A stretch of DNA of 64,000 bases from Paenibacillus fonticola DSM 21315 (GTDB lineage Bacteria; Bacillota; Bacilli; Paenibacillales; Paenibacillaceae), in contig NZ_KB907245.1 of assembly GCF_000381905.1 (NCBI RefSeq), positions 64,951-128,950 on the forward strand, written 5' to 3'. Positions 43,072-51,753 of this stretch are shown here, one piece after another. The notes beneath the pieces were generated by a model. It ran no database searches. It had not been told where the DNA came from and saw nothing but the letters and a program-made list of their open reading frames with translations. The position numbers and the translations under genes were made by a program. Each line of letters begins with the position of its first letter. The stretch's first letter is position 1.

Positions 43072-43097
43072 ATATACGGGTCGTTTTAAGACGTCAA
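43069..43097 (-). promoter_or_regulatory. Promoter of the Ytr-like operon
   Basis: TTGACG (43092-43097) and TATACT (43069-43074) on the minus strand are separated by 17 bases. The -10 box begins inside the palindromic operator. Confidence 0.72.
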
Positions 43098-43173
43098 TCC
43101 CCTTTTTGGAAAAAAATAAAGACCCCGTTCTCAAGCGTACACCGCTCAAGATCGAGGTCTTGCCGTTTATTCC

Positions 43174-43638
43174 TTATGTGCCAAGCAGAATATCCCATAC
43201 CGGCTTCGTATGCCCGCCCGGATACAGTACGTACAACAATACATACACAGCTACCCCGGTGATGGCCGTGAAAAACCAAATGATCGACGTAACTTTGCCC
43301 CATTTGCGATGCTTTGCATACTTCTCCTTGAAGCCAAGCGTCAAGGTCGTGATACCGAACACGGCAGCCACTGTCGCCAGAACAATGTGGAAAATAAGAA
43401 ACGTCTGATAGTAAGGCTTAAGCCCAACCGGACCGCCCCAAGCGGTGTTGCCGATAAAAGCGGTGCGCGACGTATAGATGATAAAGAAAATGATTGCCGC
43501 GATCGCCGCTGCGATCATCGTTTTCTTATGGGCCTCTCTTTTGCCCTTAATGATCTGTCCCCAGCCGATGGCCACCAATACTGCGCTGATGACGATAAAT
43601 GATGTGCTGAGCGTGGGGAAAAGCGTAAATAAATCCAT
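43174..43638 (-). CDS. DUF420 membrane protein, YozB/CtaM-like
   Basis: A 154-residue membrane protein with four to five helices and conserved histidines in KREAHKKTM, LIFHIVLATV and KHRKWGKVT. This is the DUF420 family. Its member CtaM in Staphylococcus aureus is needed to assemble a heme-copper oxidase. The ATG at 43638 lies six bases after AGGAGG. It follows ctaG closely and the ctaCDEF operon, which agrees with a role in oxidase maturation. Confidence 0.88.
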   Translation of the reverse strand: MDLFTLFPTLSTSFIVISAVLVAIGWGQIIKGKREAHKKTMIAAAIAAIIFFIIYTSRTAFIGNTAWGGPVGLKPYYQTFLIFHIVLATVAAVFGITTLTLGFKEKYAKHRKWGKVTSIIWFFTAITGVAVYVLLYVLYPGGHTKPVWDILLGT

Positions 43639-43706
43639 TTCCATCCTCCTGCCCTACAATGTCTTATTTAGAGACAATTCTATAAGTCAAATCTTGCGTA
43701 AGTTCC

Positions 43707-44633
43707 TTAACCCTGATTCAGTTCGCCTGGAGGCACATCCGCAATCAGACTATCTTCTGCATCCTCTTTATTCTCCTGTTTATACCAACGGAAAAATACA
43801 TAAGCCAACATCGACGCGAAAATAAGTTCCTGCGTATATTTCATCAGGATTCCGCCGACTTGCTGATCCACACGGGGCTCCAGGAAGCCGAAAAACTCAG
43901 GCCCGCCGAATTGACTCAGCAGGGCCGCCGGGTCACTGTTAGGTACACAATACCCCATCGCTTTGGCCCATATATTGGGATCGCTGTAGGTGGCGTAAAG
44001 CGGCTCGCTGGCAAAGATGATCAAGCCGCAGGCCGGCGTCAACAGCACCATGTTCAAAAAAATGAAGCCGAGCTTCTTCAAGCCCTGTGGAGTCGCGCGT
44101 TCCGGGATCGGATTGACGAACGTCCACCACATCAGTATGGCTGCTATGAACAGGACTATATAATACAGGCGGTGAATTCCAAAGTTAAGCATAACATAAT
44201 CAAGCACCACAGGGAGGTGATAGATTGAGAACAATCCGTTAAATAAGATGGCAGCGACAACAGGATGAACTAAAAACTTCAGTTTTTTTACCGGACTTTG
44301 TTCCAAAACCTTTACGACATAACGCCAGATCCACGGCGGAATTCCCAACATGATCAGCGGCGGAGCAACGATATAAGACAACGCCATAGACAGCATATGA
44401 AAGCTGAACATCGTATGGCCTAGCAAATTGACGGGGCCGCCTTGGGCCAAGTGCAATAAGAACATCCCCGTAACGAACATCACTCTTCGGCCAAAAGAAG
44501 TCGGCTCACTGTGGGCAAATCGCTCACTAAGCGGGCCAACCAGCAAAAAATAGCCGGCTGTGACAAACAGCATAAATGACAAAAGTACGGGACTCCAAAC
44601 ATCTTTAAAGCTAAAATATTGTAATCCCAGCAA
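43707..44633 (-). CDS. ctaG: Cytochrome c oxidase assembly factor CtaG (caa3 type)
   Basis: A membrane protein of 308 residues with seven helices, required for copper insertion or assembly of caa3 oxidase in B. subtilis. Recognisable features are the GPVNLLGHTMFSFHMLSMAL motif with histidines in helix 3, and FNGLFSIYHLPVVLD. The start is TTG, seven bases after GAGGGAG. It is separated from ctaF by a terminator, so it probably has its own promoter or receives read-through. Confidence 0.93.
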   Translation of the reverse strand: MLGLQYFSFKDVWSPVLLSFMLFVTAGYFLLVGPLSERFAHSEPTSFGRRVMFVTGMFLLHLAQGGPVNLLGHTMFSFHMLSMALSYIVAPPLIMLGIPPWIWRYVVKVLEQSPVKKLKFLVHPVVAAILFNGLFSIYHLPVVLDYVMLNFGIHRLYYIVLFIAAILMWWTFVNPIPERATPQGLKKLGFIFLNMVLLTPACGLIIFASEPLYATYSDPNIWAKAMGYCVPNSDPAALLSQFGGPEFFGFLEPRVDQQVGGILMKYTQELIFASMLAYVFFRWYKQENKEDAEDSLIADVPPGELNQG

Positions 44634-44696
44634 TGTAAAAACTCCCTCCGCCGCTTTTGAAATCTGTCCAAATTGTGAACTGACCCCTTAATATAC

Positions 44697-44730
44697 AAAA
44701 GAGGGGGCTTTAAGCAAGCCCGCCTCTTTT
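44697..44730. terminator. Terminator of the ctaCDEF operon
   Basis: AAAAGAGG (44697-44704) with GGGCTT, and AAGCCCGCCTCTTTT (44716-44730), pair almost completely around TAAGC. TTTTG follows on the minus strand, directly past ctaF. Confidence 0.82.
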
Positions 44731-44734
44731 GATT

Positions 44735-45052
44735 CTACCACCACATCCAGTAGAGCGCCGCAATGATACACAGTCCAGCGACGAAAAATCCTCCAGCCAT
44801 AAACACAATCGGAATCATATGGCCCTTATCTTTCAAATGCATCCAGTAACCTAGCTGAACAAGGACTTGCAGAACAGCCATGACTAGTAACAGAATTACT
44901 GTAAAGGCCGTATTCACGCCTCCCGCAGCTACTGTAGCAAAAGCGATCGCTGTCAGGACAATGGAAAATATAAAAGCTATGACATGCTTTCGTGGCCCTT
45001 CATGGCGGTGCCGGTGCCTTACAACAGAACCGTCATTGTGATGATCTGTCAT
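44735..45052 (-). CDS. ctaF: Cytochrome c oxidase subunit IV
   Basis: A 105-residue subunit with three helices, belonging to the caa3-4 / COX4-prokaryotic family (motif LVQLGYWMHLKDKGH). It helps stabilise the oxidase core. It lies three bases after ctaE and ends the operon before a strong terminator. The N-terminus is unusually His-rich (DHHNDGSVVRHRHRHEG). Confidence 0.92.
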   Translation of the reverse strand: MTDHHNDGSVVRHRHRHEGPRKHVIAFIFSIVLTAIAFATVAAGGVNTAFTVILLLVMAVLQVLVQLGYWMHLKDKGHMIPIVFMAGGFFVAGLCIIAALYWMWW

Positions 45053-45055
45053 CGC

Positions 45056-45685
45056 TTAACCTACCACCTTTCCAAGCAGGTAAACTACCGTAAACACGAA
45101 CACCCATACAACGTCAACAAAGTGCCAATACATCGCGGACACGTACACCTTCGGGGCTGTAACGACGGTCAATCCCTTTTTGGCTACTTGGCCGATAATG
45201 ATTGAAATCCAGCAAATTCCGAAAATGACGTGCGCACCATGGAAGCCTACCAGCGTATAGAATGAAGAACTGAAAGCACTGGTCGTCATCCCATATCCAT
45301 AATGGGTCACATACTCATAAAACTCATAGATTTCCAAGCATAGAAATCCAAAGCCAAGCAGTACCGTAACCGTCAGCCAAGTCAAGAGCGATTTCACATT
45401 GCCCCGATGCATGGCCTGAATCGAGAATACGCTCGTCAAGCTGCTCACTAATAGGATCAGTGTCGCAACTGCGGTAATCGGCAAGCTGAACAGCTCGGAG
45501 GCCGACGGACCGTCAGCCACCTGGTTCCGAAGTGTCAGGAACGTCGCGAATAAAGTACCGAACAGAACAGCCTCTCCGGCAAGGAAAAGCCAAAAGCCCA
45601 GTATTTTATTGCGTCCCTCCAGCGTTGCCTTCTCCGGTTCGTGGGGTAACGTGTTCGTAGCCTTCTGTGCATGAAGAGTACTCAT
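45056..45685 (-). CDS. ctaE: Cytochrome c oxidase subunit III
   Basis: A 209-residue membrane subunit with five helices, the short bacterial form of subunit III. Landmarks are FLAGEAVLFGTLFATFLTLRNQ, the His-containing LVGFHGAHVIFGICWI, and the C-terminal YWHFVDVVWVFVFTVVYL. The ATG overlaps the ctaD stop by 4 bp. It follows GGAAGGGGG. Confidence 0.95.
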   Translation of the reverse strand: MSTLHAQKATNTLPHEPEKATLEGRNKILGFWLFLAGEAVLFGTLFATFLTLRNQVADGPSASELFSLPITAVATLILLVSSLTSVFSIQAMHRGNVKSLLTWLTVTVLLGFGFLCLEIYEFYEYVTHYGYGMTTSAFSSSFYTLVGFHGAHVIFGICWISIIIGQVAKKGLTVVTAPKVYVSAMYWHFVDVVWVFVFTVVYLLGKVVG

Positions 45686-47571
45686 GCTTCTACCCCCTTC
45701 CCGTCGATTTCTTCCGGTTCAATATGCCATCCTTCATCATCATTGATGGAATGAACGATCATCGAGCCGAAGGTAATTCCCAAGCCGAGAATAACAACAA
45801 TATAATTGTTGAAAATAAAGTTAAGCGCACTGTTGCCGAAATCCTCCGTTGTAAACATGAAGCCAAGTCCCGCAATGAACAGTCCTACGGACATTACAAA
45901 CGGAATGATCGTTGGTGAAGGCATATGAATCGGCCCCACCGGCTCCGCTGGCGTCATTTCAGTGTTACCGGCCATCTTCTCTTTCCAGTAAGCGTCAAGG
46001 CCGCGTACAAGCGGAAGCTGTTTGAAGTTATACTCCGGCGGAGGAGATGGAATAGCCCACTCCAGCGTCCGGCCGTCGCCCCAGGGATCGTTCTCTACTC
46101 CTGAAGGCTTTCTAGCCGTAATGGCAATATTGATCAGGAATATAATGACCCCTACACCCATCAAGAACGCGCCGATCGTACTAAGTACGTTCATCATATC
46201 AAAGCCCTGATTCGGCAGATATGTATATACGCGGCGCTGCATTCCGATCAAACCAAGGAAATGCTGCAGGAAGAAAGTCAGGTGGAAACCGATAATAAAC
46301 GTCCAGAACTCGATTTTACCAAGCGTTTCGTTCAATACACGGCCGAACATTTTCGGCCACCAGTAGTGCAGTCCGGAGAACAAACCAAGCACCAGCCCAC
46401 CGACGATAACATAGTGGAAATGCGCAACTACGAAATACGTATCATGGAACTGGTAATCCGCTGGCGCAGCACCAAGCATAACGCCTGTTACCCCGCCCAT
46501 AACGAACGTAGGAATAAATCCGGCTGCGAATAAGTTAGCGGTATTAAACGTAATTTGTCCGCCCCACATCGTAAACAACCAGTTAAAGATTTTAATCCCT
46601 GTCGGTACGGCAATCAACATCGTGGCAATAGCGAAGAGCGCATTCGCTACAGGTCCCATTCCTGTTGTGAACATATGGTGCGCCCAAACCATGAAGCCCA
46701 AGAAGGCGATCAGGATCGTTGCGAACACCATCGAGCTGTATCCGAACAAGCGCTTACGCGAGAACGTACTTACAACTTCGGAAATAATTCCGAAAGCAGG
46801 CAGAATCAGAATGTAAACTTCAGGGTGCCCGAAGATCCAAAATATATGCTGCCACAAAACCGGGTTTCCGCCCAGCTCTACGTTAAAGAAGTTTGCCCCC
46901 AAAATCCGGTCAAAGCTAAGGAGCACCAATCCTACCGTAATCGCAGGGAATGCAAACAGGATCATAGCCGATGTAACGAAAGTCGTCCATGTAAACATCG
47001 GCATCCGCATGAAGGACATGCCCGGCGCCCGCATCGTAATAATTGTCGCCAGGAAGTTAATCCCCCCGATCAGCGTACCCAAACCGGCGATCTGCAAGCC
47101 GATCGTATAAAAGTCGACCCCATGCGTCGTACTGTATGTCGTTGAGGACAACGGTGCATAAGCAGTCCAGCCGCCGTCCGGCGCTCCGCCCATAAACCAG
47201 CTCAGGTTAAGCAGCAAGCCCCCAAACAGAAACGTCCAGAAGCCGAGCGAGTTCAAGAACGGAAACGCAACGTCGCGCGCCCCGATTTGCAGCGGAATAA
47301 CCGCATTCATAATCGCAAAAATAATAGGCATAACCCCGAGGAATATCATTGTAGTACCATGCATTGTAATTAATTCATTAAATTGCTGAGCCGTTACAAA
47401 CGTGCTCATTGGCTTCCATAGCTGAACGCGGATCAAGAGCGCCTCAATTCCGCCTATGCCAAAGAAGAAGCCGCCTGCAACCAAATACAGTATGGCTATT
47501 TTCTTATGGTCAACTGTCGTCAACCAGTCCATCAAACCCTTGTGTCGCTTGACACTGTGAGCGTGAGCCAA
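45682..47571 (-). CDS. ctaD: Cytochrome c oxidase subunit I
   Basis: The catalytic heme-copper subunit, which reduces oxygen and pumps protons. At 629 residues it carries the usual twelve helices and a C-terminal extension of two more, as in caa3 oxidases. The heme a ligand His in ITMHGTTMIF, the copper-B ligand HPEVYILILPAFG with its His-Tyr crosslink, the HH pair in WAHHMFTTG, and the heme a/a3 pair in DTYFVVAHFHYV are present. The TTG at 47571 is eight bases after AAGGGGG and gives the better N-terminus. It is second in ctaCDEF. Confidence 0.96.
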   Translation of the reverse strand: MAHAHSVKRHKGLMDWLTTVDHKKIAILYLVAGGFFFGIGGIEALLIRVQLWKPMSTFVTAQQFNELITMHGTTMIFLGVMPIIFAIMNAVIPLQIGARDVAFPFLNSLGFWTFLFGGLLLNLSWFMGGAPDGGWTAYAPLSSTTYSTTHGVDFYTIGLQIAGLGTLIGGINFLATIITMRAPGMSFMRMPMFTWTTFVTSAMILFAFPAITVGLVLLSFDRILGANFFNVELGGNPVLWQHIFWIFGHPEVYILILPAFGIISEVVSTFSRKRLFGYSSMVFATILIAFLGFMVWAHHMFTTGMGPVANALFAIATMLIAVPTGIKIFNWLFTMWGGQITFNTANLFAAGFIPTFVMGGVTGVMLGAAPADYQFHDTYFVVAHFHYVIVGGLVLGLFSGLHYWWPKMFGRVLNETLGKIEFWTFIIGFHLTFFLQHFLGLIGMQRRVYTYLPNQGFDMMNVLSTIGAFLMGVGVIIFLINIAITARKPSGVENDPWGDGRTLEWAIPSPPPEYNFKQLPLVRGLDAYWKEKMAGNTEMTPAEPVGPIHMPSPTIIPFVMSVGLFIAGLGFMFTTEDFGNSALNFIFNNYIVVILGLGITFGSMIVHSINDDEGWHIEPEEIDGKGVEA

Positions 47572-47625
47572 GGTTTGTACCCCCTTTAAATTCCTGTGCA
47601 TCAGTGCTGTCTGACAAGCGGACTA

Positions 47626-48684
47626 TTAATAGTCCAGCTTAATGTTAGCCAAATACTCGGCGATTCCTTCAATTTCTTCGTCCGTCAATCCCAAATCTTC
47701 CTTCGGAGAAGGCATATGGTTGCCCGGTTTAACCGCATTCGGATCCTGCAGCCACTCGATCAAATTGTCTTTGACCGGTTTGCCTGGAAACGGCTTGTTC
47801 GAGCCTTCCTCGTTGATCAGAATGCCGGCGACGGTCTCCCGATTGCCGATTCCCGTCAAGTTTGGTCCCAGAGGTCCGCCCTGATCCCCTACAGCATGAC
47901 AGCTTAGGCACTGTGTTTTGAATACTTCAGCCAGCGCAGGGTCCTGGATCGGCTCAACCGGTTGCTTAAATGCCTCAATCCAATTATCAAACGCTTCCTG
48001 ACTCACTGCCTTCACCTTAAATTCCATCAAAGCGTGGGACGGTCCGCACAGCTCCGCGCATTTACCCAGATAAACGCCTTCTTTCTCCGCTTCTAGCCAC
48101 ATCGAGTTAACCGTTCCTTCAGTGTTCGTATCCGTCTTTCCGGCAAGCGATGGCACCCAGAAAGAGTGAAGCACGTCCGCTGTCCTTAATTCGAAAGCGA
48201 TTTTCTTATTTGTAGGAATAATTAAATCCTGAGCCGTCGTAATATCATAATCCGGATAAGTGAATTCCCACCAGAAAAGATGCGAGGTTACTTTAACCCT
48301 GATGGCATCCTTGTCATCCCAGTAGTTCTCCCCGTACGCGAACACCTTCTGAACGGTCGCGATAGCAAGAATCAGAACGAGGATCAATGGAATTCCCGTC
48401 CAGATTACTTCCAACATATGGTTTCCTTCCACTTGCTTAGGATACTCCGTATCCCCCGGCTTGCGGCGGAATCTAATCCACACATAGGCCGCAATACCGA
48501 ACACGATCACGAGTACAGATAACATGATCGTAATTGAAAGCTTCATCAAATCAAACTGCCCTTGAGCTACCGGGCCTTGTGGTCTTAACGCAGACAAATC
48601 TTCGCGACCGCAAGCGGACAGCAAGAGCGAGATTCCTACGAACAAAGGAACAAGCCTCTTCCCAGCCTTCCACCGTTTCATCAT
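47626..48684 (-). CDS. ctaC: Cytochrome c oxidase subunit II with fused cytochrome c (caa3)
   Basis: The subunit that takes electrons from the outside into the oxidase. The signal has a lipobox ending at Cys25 (LLSACG), followed by two helices (about 45-70 and 92-115). The CuA ligands are His173, Cys209, Cys213, His217 and Met220. A cytochrome c domain (about 245-352) with Cys259, Cys262 and His263 (CLSCH) defines the caa3 form, with the axial Met in NHMPSP. ctaA and ctaB, for heme A, are not in the window. First gene of the operon. Confidence 0.96.
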   Translation of the reverse strand: MMKRWKAGKRLVPLFVGISLLLSACGREDLSALRPQGPVAQGQFDLMKLSITIMLSVLVIVFGIAAYVWIRFRRKPGDTEYPKQVEGNHMLEVIWTGIPLILVLILAIATVQKVFAYGENYWDDKDAIRVKVTSHLFWWEFTYPDYDITTAQDLIIPTNKKIAFELRTADVLHSFWVPSLAGKTDTNTEGTVNSMWLEAEKEGVYLGKCAELCGPSHALMEFKVKAVSQEAFDNWIEAFKQPVEPIQDPALAEVFKTQCLSCHAVGDQGGPLGPNLTGIGNRETVAGILINEEGSNKPFPGKPVKDNLIEWLQDPNAVKPGNHMPSPKEDLGLTDEEIEGIAEYLANIKLDY

Positions 48685-48803
48685 TGATCTACCCCACTTT
48701 TACGTATTCTTCCGATGATTACAGGTTTTCTCCCTTCCTTTGAAAAACATACCTGCACTAGCACGGAAACTGCAATCCTGTCAATTAAAACAATCACCTA
48801 TTA

Positions 48804-48832
48804 AATATAAGAGCGAACCCCTCTTTTGTCAA
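48804..48832 (-). promoter_or_regulatory. Promoter of ctaCDEF
   Basis: Consensus TTGACA (48827-48832) and TATATT (48804-48809) on the minus strand with a 17-base spacer. It gives a leader of about 110 bases before ctaC. Confidence 0.65.
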
Positions 48833-49026
48833 TGAGATAGGGGGAGTTCACAAATTGTTCAAAAAGCCGAAAAAGCCCGTCAAATTAGGGTTTGCGAACG
48901 TTTTCACCTCTCTATTTAACCTGGGACCCTACACTTCGATCGCTAGACACAAACGTCTGGCCTCCCTGGTGAAATCACCCTAGATCGTTTGAAACATTTT
49001 CGACATTTCGGCAAACTTCTTGTCAC

Positions 49027-49055
49027 AATTGCAAAAAAACCTCGCCAACGACGAG
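49027..49055 (-). terminator. Terminator after the methionine aminopeptidase gene
   Basis: AACCTCG and CGAGGTT pair (49030-49056 region) around CCAACGA. On the minus strand TTTTTTTGC follows. It lies about 170 bases past the map stop codon, after a repeat array. Confidence 0.8.
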
Positions 49056-49066
49056 GTTCCTTTAAT

Positions 49067-49170
49067 GAAGATTACTAAAAGAGGTTACTTAAAGGAGTTA
49101 CATAAGAAGGTTGTATGTGAAGGTTACACGTGAAGGTTACACGTGAAGGCTACATATGAAGGTCACCTAA
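49067..49170 (+). repeat. Eight 12-14 bp tandem units behind map
   Basis: Units of the form GAAGGTTACACGT start at 49067, 49081, 49094, 49106, 49119, 49132, 49145 and 49158. The two central copies (49119 and 49132) are identical and the outer ones drift. The array lies in the 3' untranslated part of the map transcript. Confidence 0.85.
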
Positions 49171-49227
49171 GTTTACTTAAGGAGTTAATTGAAAGTAAAC
49201 CGGCAGGCTGCCTACAGCAGCAGCCCT

Positions 49228-49980
49228 TTACACCGTTGTCAGCACGAGCGGGCCGTCTTTCGTAATAGCCAGCGTGTGCTCGTAATGAGCGCCCAAGCTT
49301 CCATCGGCACTGCGGATCGTCCACCCGTCATCATCCCATAAGACCGCCCCCGTATCTCCAAATGTAAAAATCGGTTCAATCGTAATGACCATTCCTTCTC
49401 TTAAAAGCGGGCCGGTGTGAGCTCGGCCAAAGTTCGGAACATCAGGCGGCTCATGCATAGCACGGCCAATCCCATGCCCGATCAGCGGCTTGACGACACC
49501 GACACCCGCGGTTCGCGCCACTTTCTGGATCGCGCTGCTAATGTCGCCAACCCGGTTGCCCGGTACGGCCTGAGCGATTCCGGCTTCGAGCGCGCGCTGC
49601 GTTACGGTCAGCAGCATATCCGCTTCTTCACTCACCTTGCCAATCCGGTACGACCAGCCTGAATCCGCCAGCCAGCCATTTTTATTCACAACGATATCGA
49701 TCGTGACAATATCTCCGTTCTCCAGCGGACGATCATTCGGAAATCCATGACATACTACATCGTTGACCGATGCGCATGTCGCGAAAGGATATCCGCGATA
49801 TCCTTTCTGCTCAGGCGTAGCCTGCCTGCCTGCCAAATACGCTTCTACCCACCGGTCAATTTCCAAAGTGGTCATACCGGCTGATATATTACCTGCTAAT
49901 TCCTTATGGCATTCGGCAAGAATCATCCCGGCTTTGCGGATCATGGCTATCTCGCTCTGGGATTTCAAATTTATTTTCAA
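49228..49980 (-). CDS. map: Methionine aminopeptidase, type I
   Basis: Removes the initiator methionine from new proteins. All metal ligands can be placed: two Asp (in VTIDIVV and LADSG), His in GHGIGR, Glu in IEPIF and Glu in YEHTLA, together with the substrate His in VCHGFP. At 250 residues it lacks an N-terminal extension. It stands alone rather than in a ribosomal-protein operon, so it is probably a second paralogue. The first ligand loop (NKNGWLADSGWSYRIG) is a little unlike the housekeeping form. Confidence 0.95.
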   Translation of the reverse strand: MKINLKSQSEIAMIRKAGMILAECHKELAGNISAGMTTLEIDRWVEAYLAGRQATPEQKGYRGYPFATCASVNDVVCHGFPNDRPLENGDIVTIDIVVNKNGWLADSGWSYRIGKVSEEADMLLTVTQRALEAGIAQAVPGNRVGDISSAIQKVARTAGVGVVKPLIGHGIGRAMHEPPDVPNFGRAHTGPLLREGMVITIEPIFTFGDTGAVLWDDDGWTIRSADGSLGAHYEHTLAITKDGPLVLTTV

Positions 49981-50052
49981 AATCTCATTCTCCTCTCAGG
50001 GCTTAACACTACGTTAATAACGAGTTAATATAATATATGTAGGAATAAGCAG

Positions 50053-50086
50053 AAAAAAACCGTCCTATGGCATCTGCCCAAGACGG
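50053..50086 (-). terminator. Terminator of the 50140 gene
   Basis: CCGTC and GACGG (50060-50064, 50082-50086 on plus) with an inner GGCA/TGCC stem, followed by TTTTTTT on the minus strand. Confidence 0.8.
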
Positions 50087-50139
50087 ATATAAGATGTTTC
50101 CTAATGCGAACAGTTATGAAACAGCGCTTCGTTGAAGCG

Positions 50140-50337
50140 TCAAGATACAGACGAGTTCACTGAATTCAGCTTGCCCATTTCATGCTCGACTAAATCCGTT
50201 AACTCTTCTTCATAGCCACCCATAATACGGTATTTCCGGACGTATTCCTTAACGAATTTTTTCGGGTCTTTTGGCTTAAAGATTCGGGTCATTTCCCGCA
50301 GACTTTCCTTTACTTCATTATGACCTTTCGTTGCCAT
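50140..50337 (-). CDS. Small conserved hypothetical protein (65 aa)
   Basis: A small, charged helical protein (KPKDPKKFVKEYVRKYRIMGGYEEELTDLVEHEMGK). No membrane segment and no Cys. I do not recognise its family. GGGAGGGAA lies eight bases before the ATG and a strong terminator follows, so the gene is real. It has an unusually long upstream region with no other gene, and its mRNA leader may exceed 200 bases. Confidence 0.75.
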   Translation of the reverse strand: MATKGHNEVKESLREMTRIFKPKDPKKFVKEYVRKYRIMGGYEEELTDLVEHEMGKLNSVNSSVS

Positions 50338-50692
50338 ACAAATTCCCTCCCAGAACGCTTGTAATTAATGCTCCGATTTCGAGAACGCCGAAAAGTGATG
50401 TTGATTCATGAAGTTGCAGGCTGCATTACGCCTTCCCGGCAGGCACCTAAAACATACATACCCGCTGAAATTCCCGCTTAATCAAGCGTGCTAGCAAAGT
50501 GTTGTCCGTATGCTTAGGACAGTCGCAGACTTGATGGAATAACCTCCTGTCTTTTATATTGTAACATATTCAAGCCAACCTTACAGCTTTCTTCCAAACG
50601 GAGCCTTTTTTTTGCTGTAAATTATTAAATTTATTGTTAAGCCCGATTTCTGGTTACAATAGGAATATAATATTATTTTTGGAGGGAGCTTC
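50338..50692. other. Intergenic region between divergent small gene and hydrolase gene
   Basis: No gene found. On the minus strand the segment 50470-50560 contains a TGTCC/GGACA hairpin and other short stems that could be part of a structured leader of the small gene. Near 50666 TATAAT on the plus strand may be the -10 box for the hydrolase gene, but no -35 box matches. Confidence 0.5.
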
Positions 50693-51718
50693 ATGCAGCA
50701 AGCCAGCAATATACATCGTTCATCTGCCGCCTTAGCCGACGAGACTGCACCGCCTTCTTCTCCTGTATGGAACAAGGAATCGCACGAGCTGCTGCGTGCC
50801 GCGGACGAAGAGATTCAGCAGCATTATCCCAAAATGCATAGCTTTGTAGTTGCCCAGGGGGACCGTCTGCTGATAGAGCGATATTATAACGGTTACGATC
50901 CTTCGAAACTTCATGATTTAAGATCCGCCACAAAATCGATTTTATGTATTCTGTTAGGCATCGCGGATACCCGGAGGGAGCTGCCTCCATTGGATAAGCC
51001 CATACTGGAATTTGTCAAAAAATATGCAGTACAGCCTCCAGATCCTTTATGGCAGCAGCTGACGCTTCGCGATCTTCTCGCGATGACTTCCGGCTTCCAC
51101 TGGAAGACCGGCGCCAAAATGGGAGAAGCCTTCATTCATCGCTTTCACCAAAGCAGGAGCTGGGCCAAATACATTGTTCATCTCCCGATCGTGAAGCATA
51201 AAATCGGCGAATTTCAATACTGTAGTGTAGATAGTCATTTACTATCCATCCTCCTGACCGAATGGACCGGGCTAAGCGCAGAAGACTATGCTAAACAGCA
51301 TTTATTCGAGCCGCTCGGCATTGAGCAGACCGCTTGGAATACAAGCCCGGATGGCCATTCTACAGGCCATATTGGCCTTCATTTAACAGCGCGGGATATG
51401 GCTAAAATCGGCGTCCTTTGCCTGCAGGAAGGCCTTTGGGAGCGGCGGCGTATTTTGTCCGCGGATTGGCTGCTCCAATCGATGACTCCCAGATCTGCAG
51501 AGTGTCCCGGGTATGGCCGTTACGGCTACCATTGGTGGACAGCAAAGGCGAACGGCATCTCCTATGCTTATGCCCACGGTCATGGCGGACAGCAAATCAA
51601 CGTAATTCCTGCTTTGGATGCCGTCATAGTGTTCACGTCAGAAAGTGCATTAAACCGCTGGAAAAATCCCAAGCCGCTGCTGGAGAAGTATGTAATTCCC
51701 GCCTTGAAGCACGGCTAG
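50693..51718 (+). CDS. Serine beta-lactamase-like hydrolase (class C / esterase type)
   Basis: A soluble 341-residue enzyme of the beta-lactamase / penicillin-binding fold. The nucleophile motif SxxK is Ser78-Ala-Thr-Lys81. The YxN motif is changed to Tyr-Cys-Ser (FQYCSVDSH), and the third motif is the HxG-type HGHGG near residue 297. Without a signal peptide it is probably an intracellular esterase or peptidase, not a resistance enzyme. GGAGGGAG precedes the ATG. Substrate unknown. Confidence 0.88.
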   Translation: MQQASNIHRSSAALADETAPPSSPVWNKESHELLRAADEEIQQHYPKMHSFVVAQGDRLLIERYYNGYDPSKLHDLRSATKSILCILLGIADTRRELPPLDKPILEFVKKYAVQPPDPLWQQLTLRDLLAMTSGFHWKTGAKMGEAFIHRFHQSRSWAKYIVHLPIVKHKIGEFQYCSVDSHLLSILLTEWTGLSAEDYAKQHLFEPLGIEQTAWNTSPDGHSTGHIGLHLTARDMAKIGVLCLQEGLWERRRILSADWLLQSMTPRSAECPGYGRYGYHWWTAKANGISYAYAHGHGGQQINVIPALDAVIVFTSESALNRWKNPKPLLEKYVIPALKHG

Positions 51719-51753
51719 CCTAAATAACGCTCTTATAATGGAGGAATTTGTCA

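Larger units (their letters stand above)
48685..49227. other. Region between map and ctaC
   Basis: The 543 bases hold the promoter of ctaCDEF near 48804-48832, the map terminator at 49033-49055, and a 13-bp tandem array at 49067-49170. From 48840 to 49020 nothing beyond unstructured upstream DNA is visible, and no gene can be supported. Confidence 0.65.
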
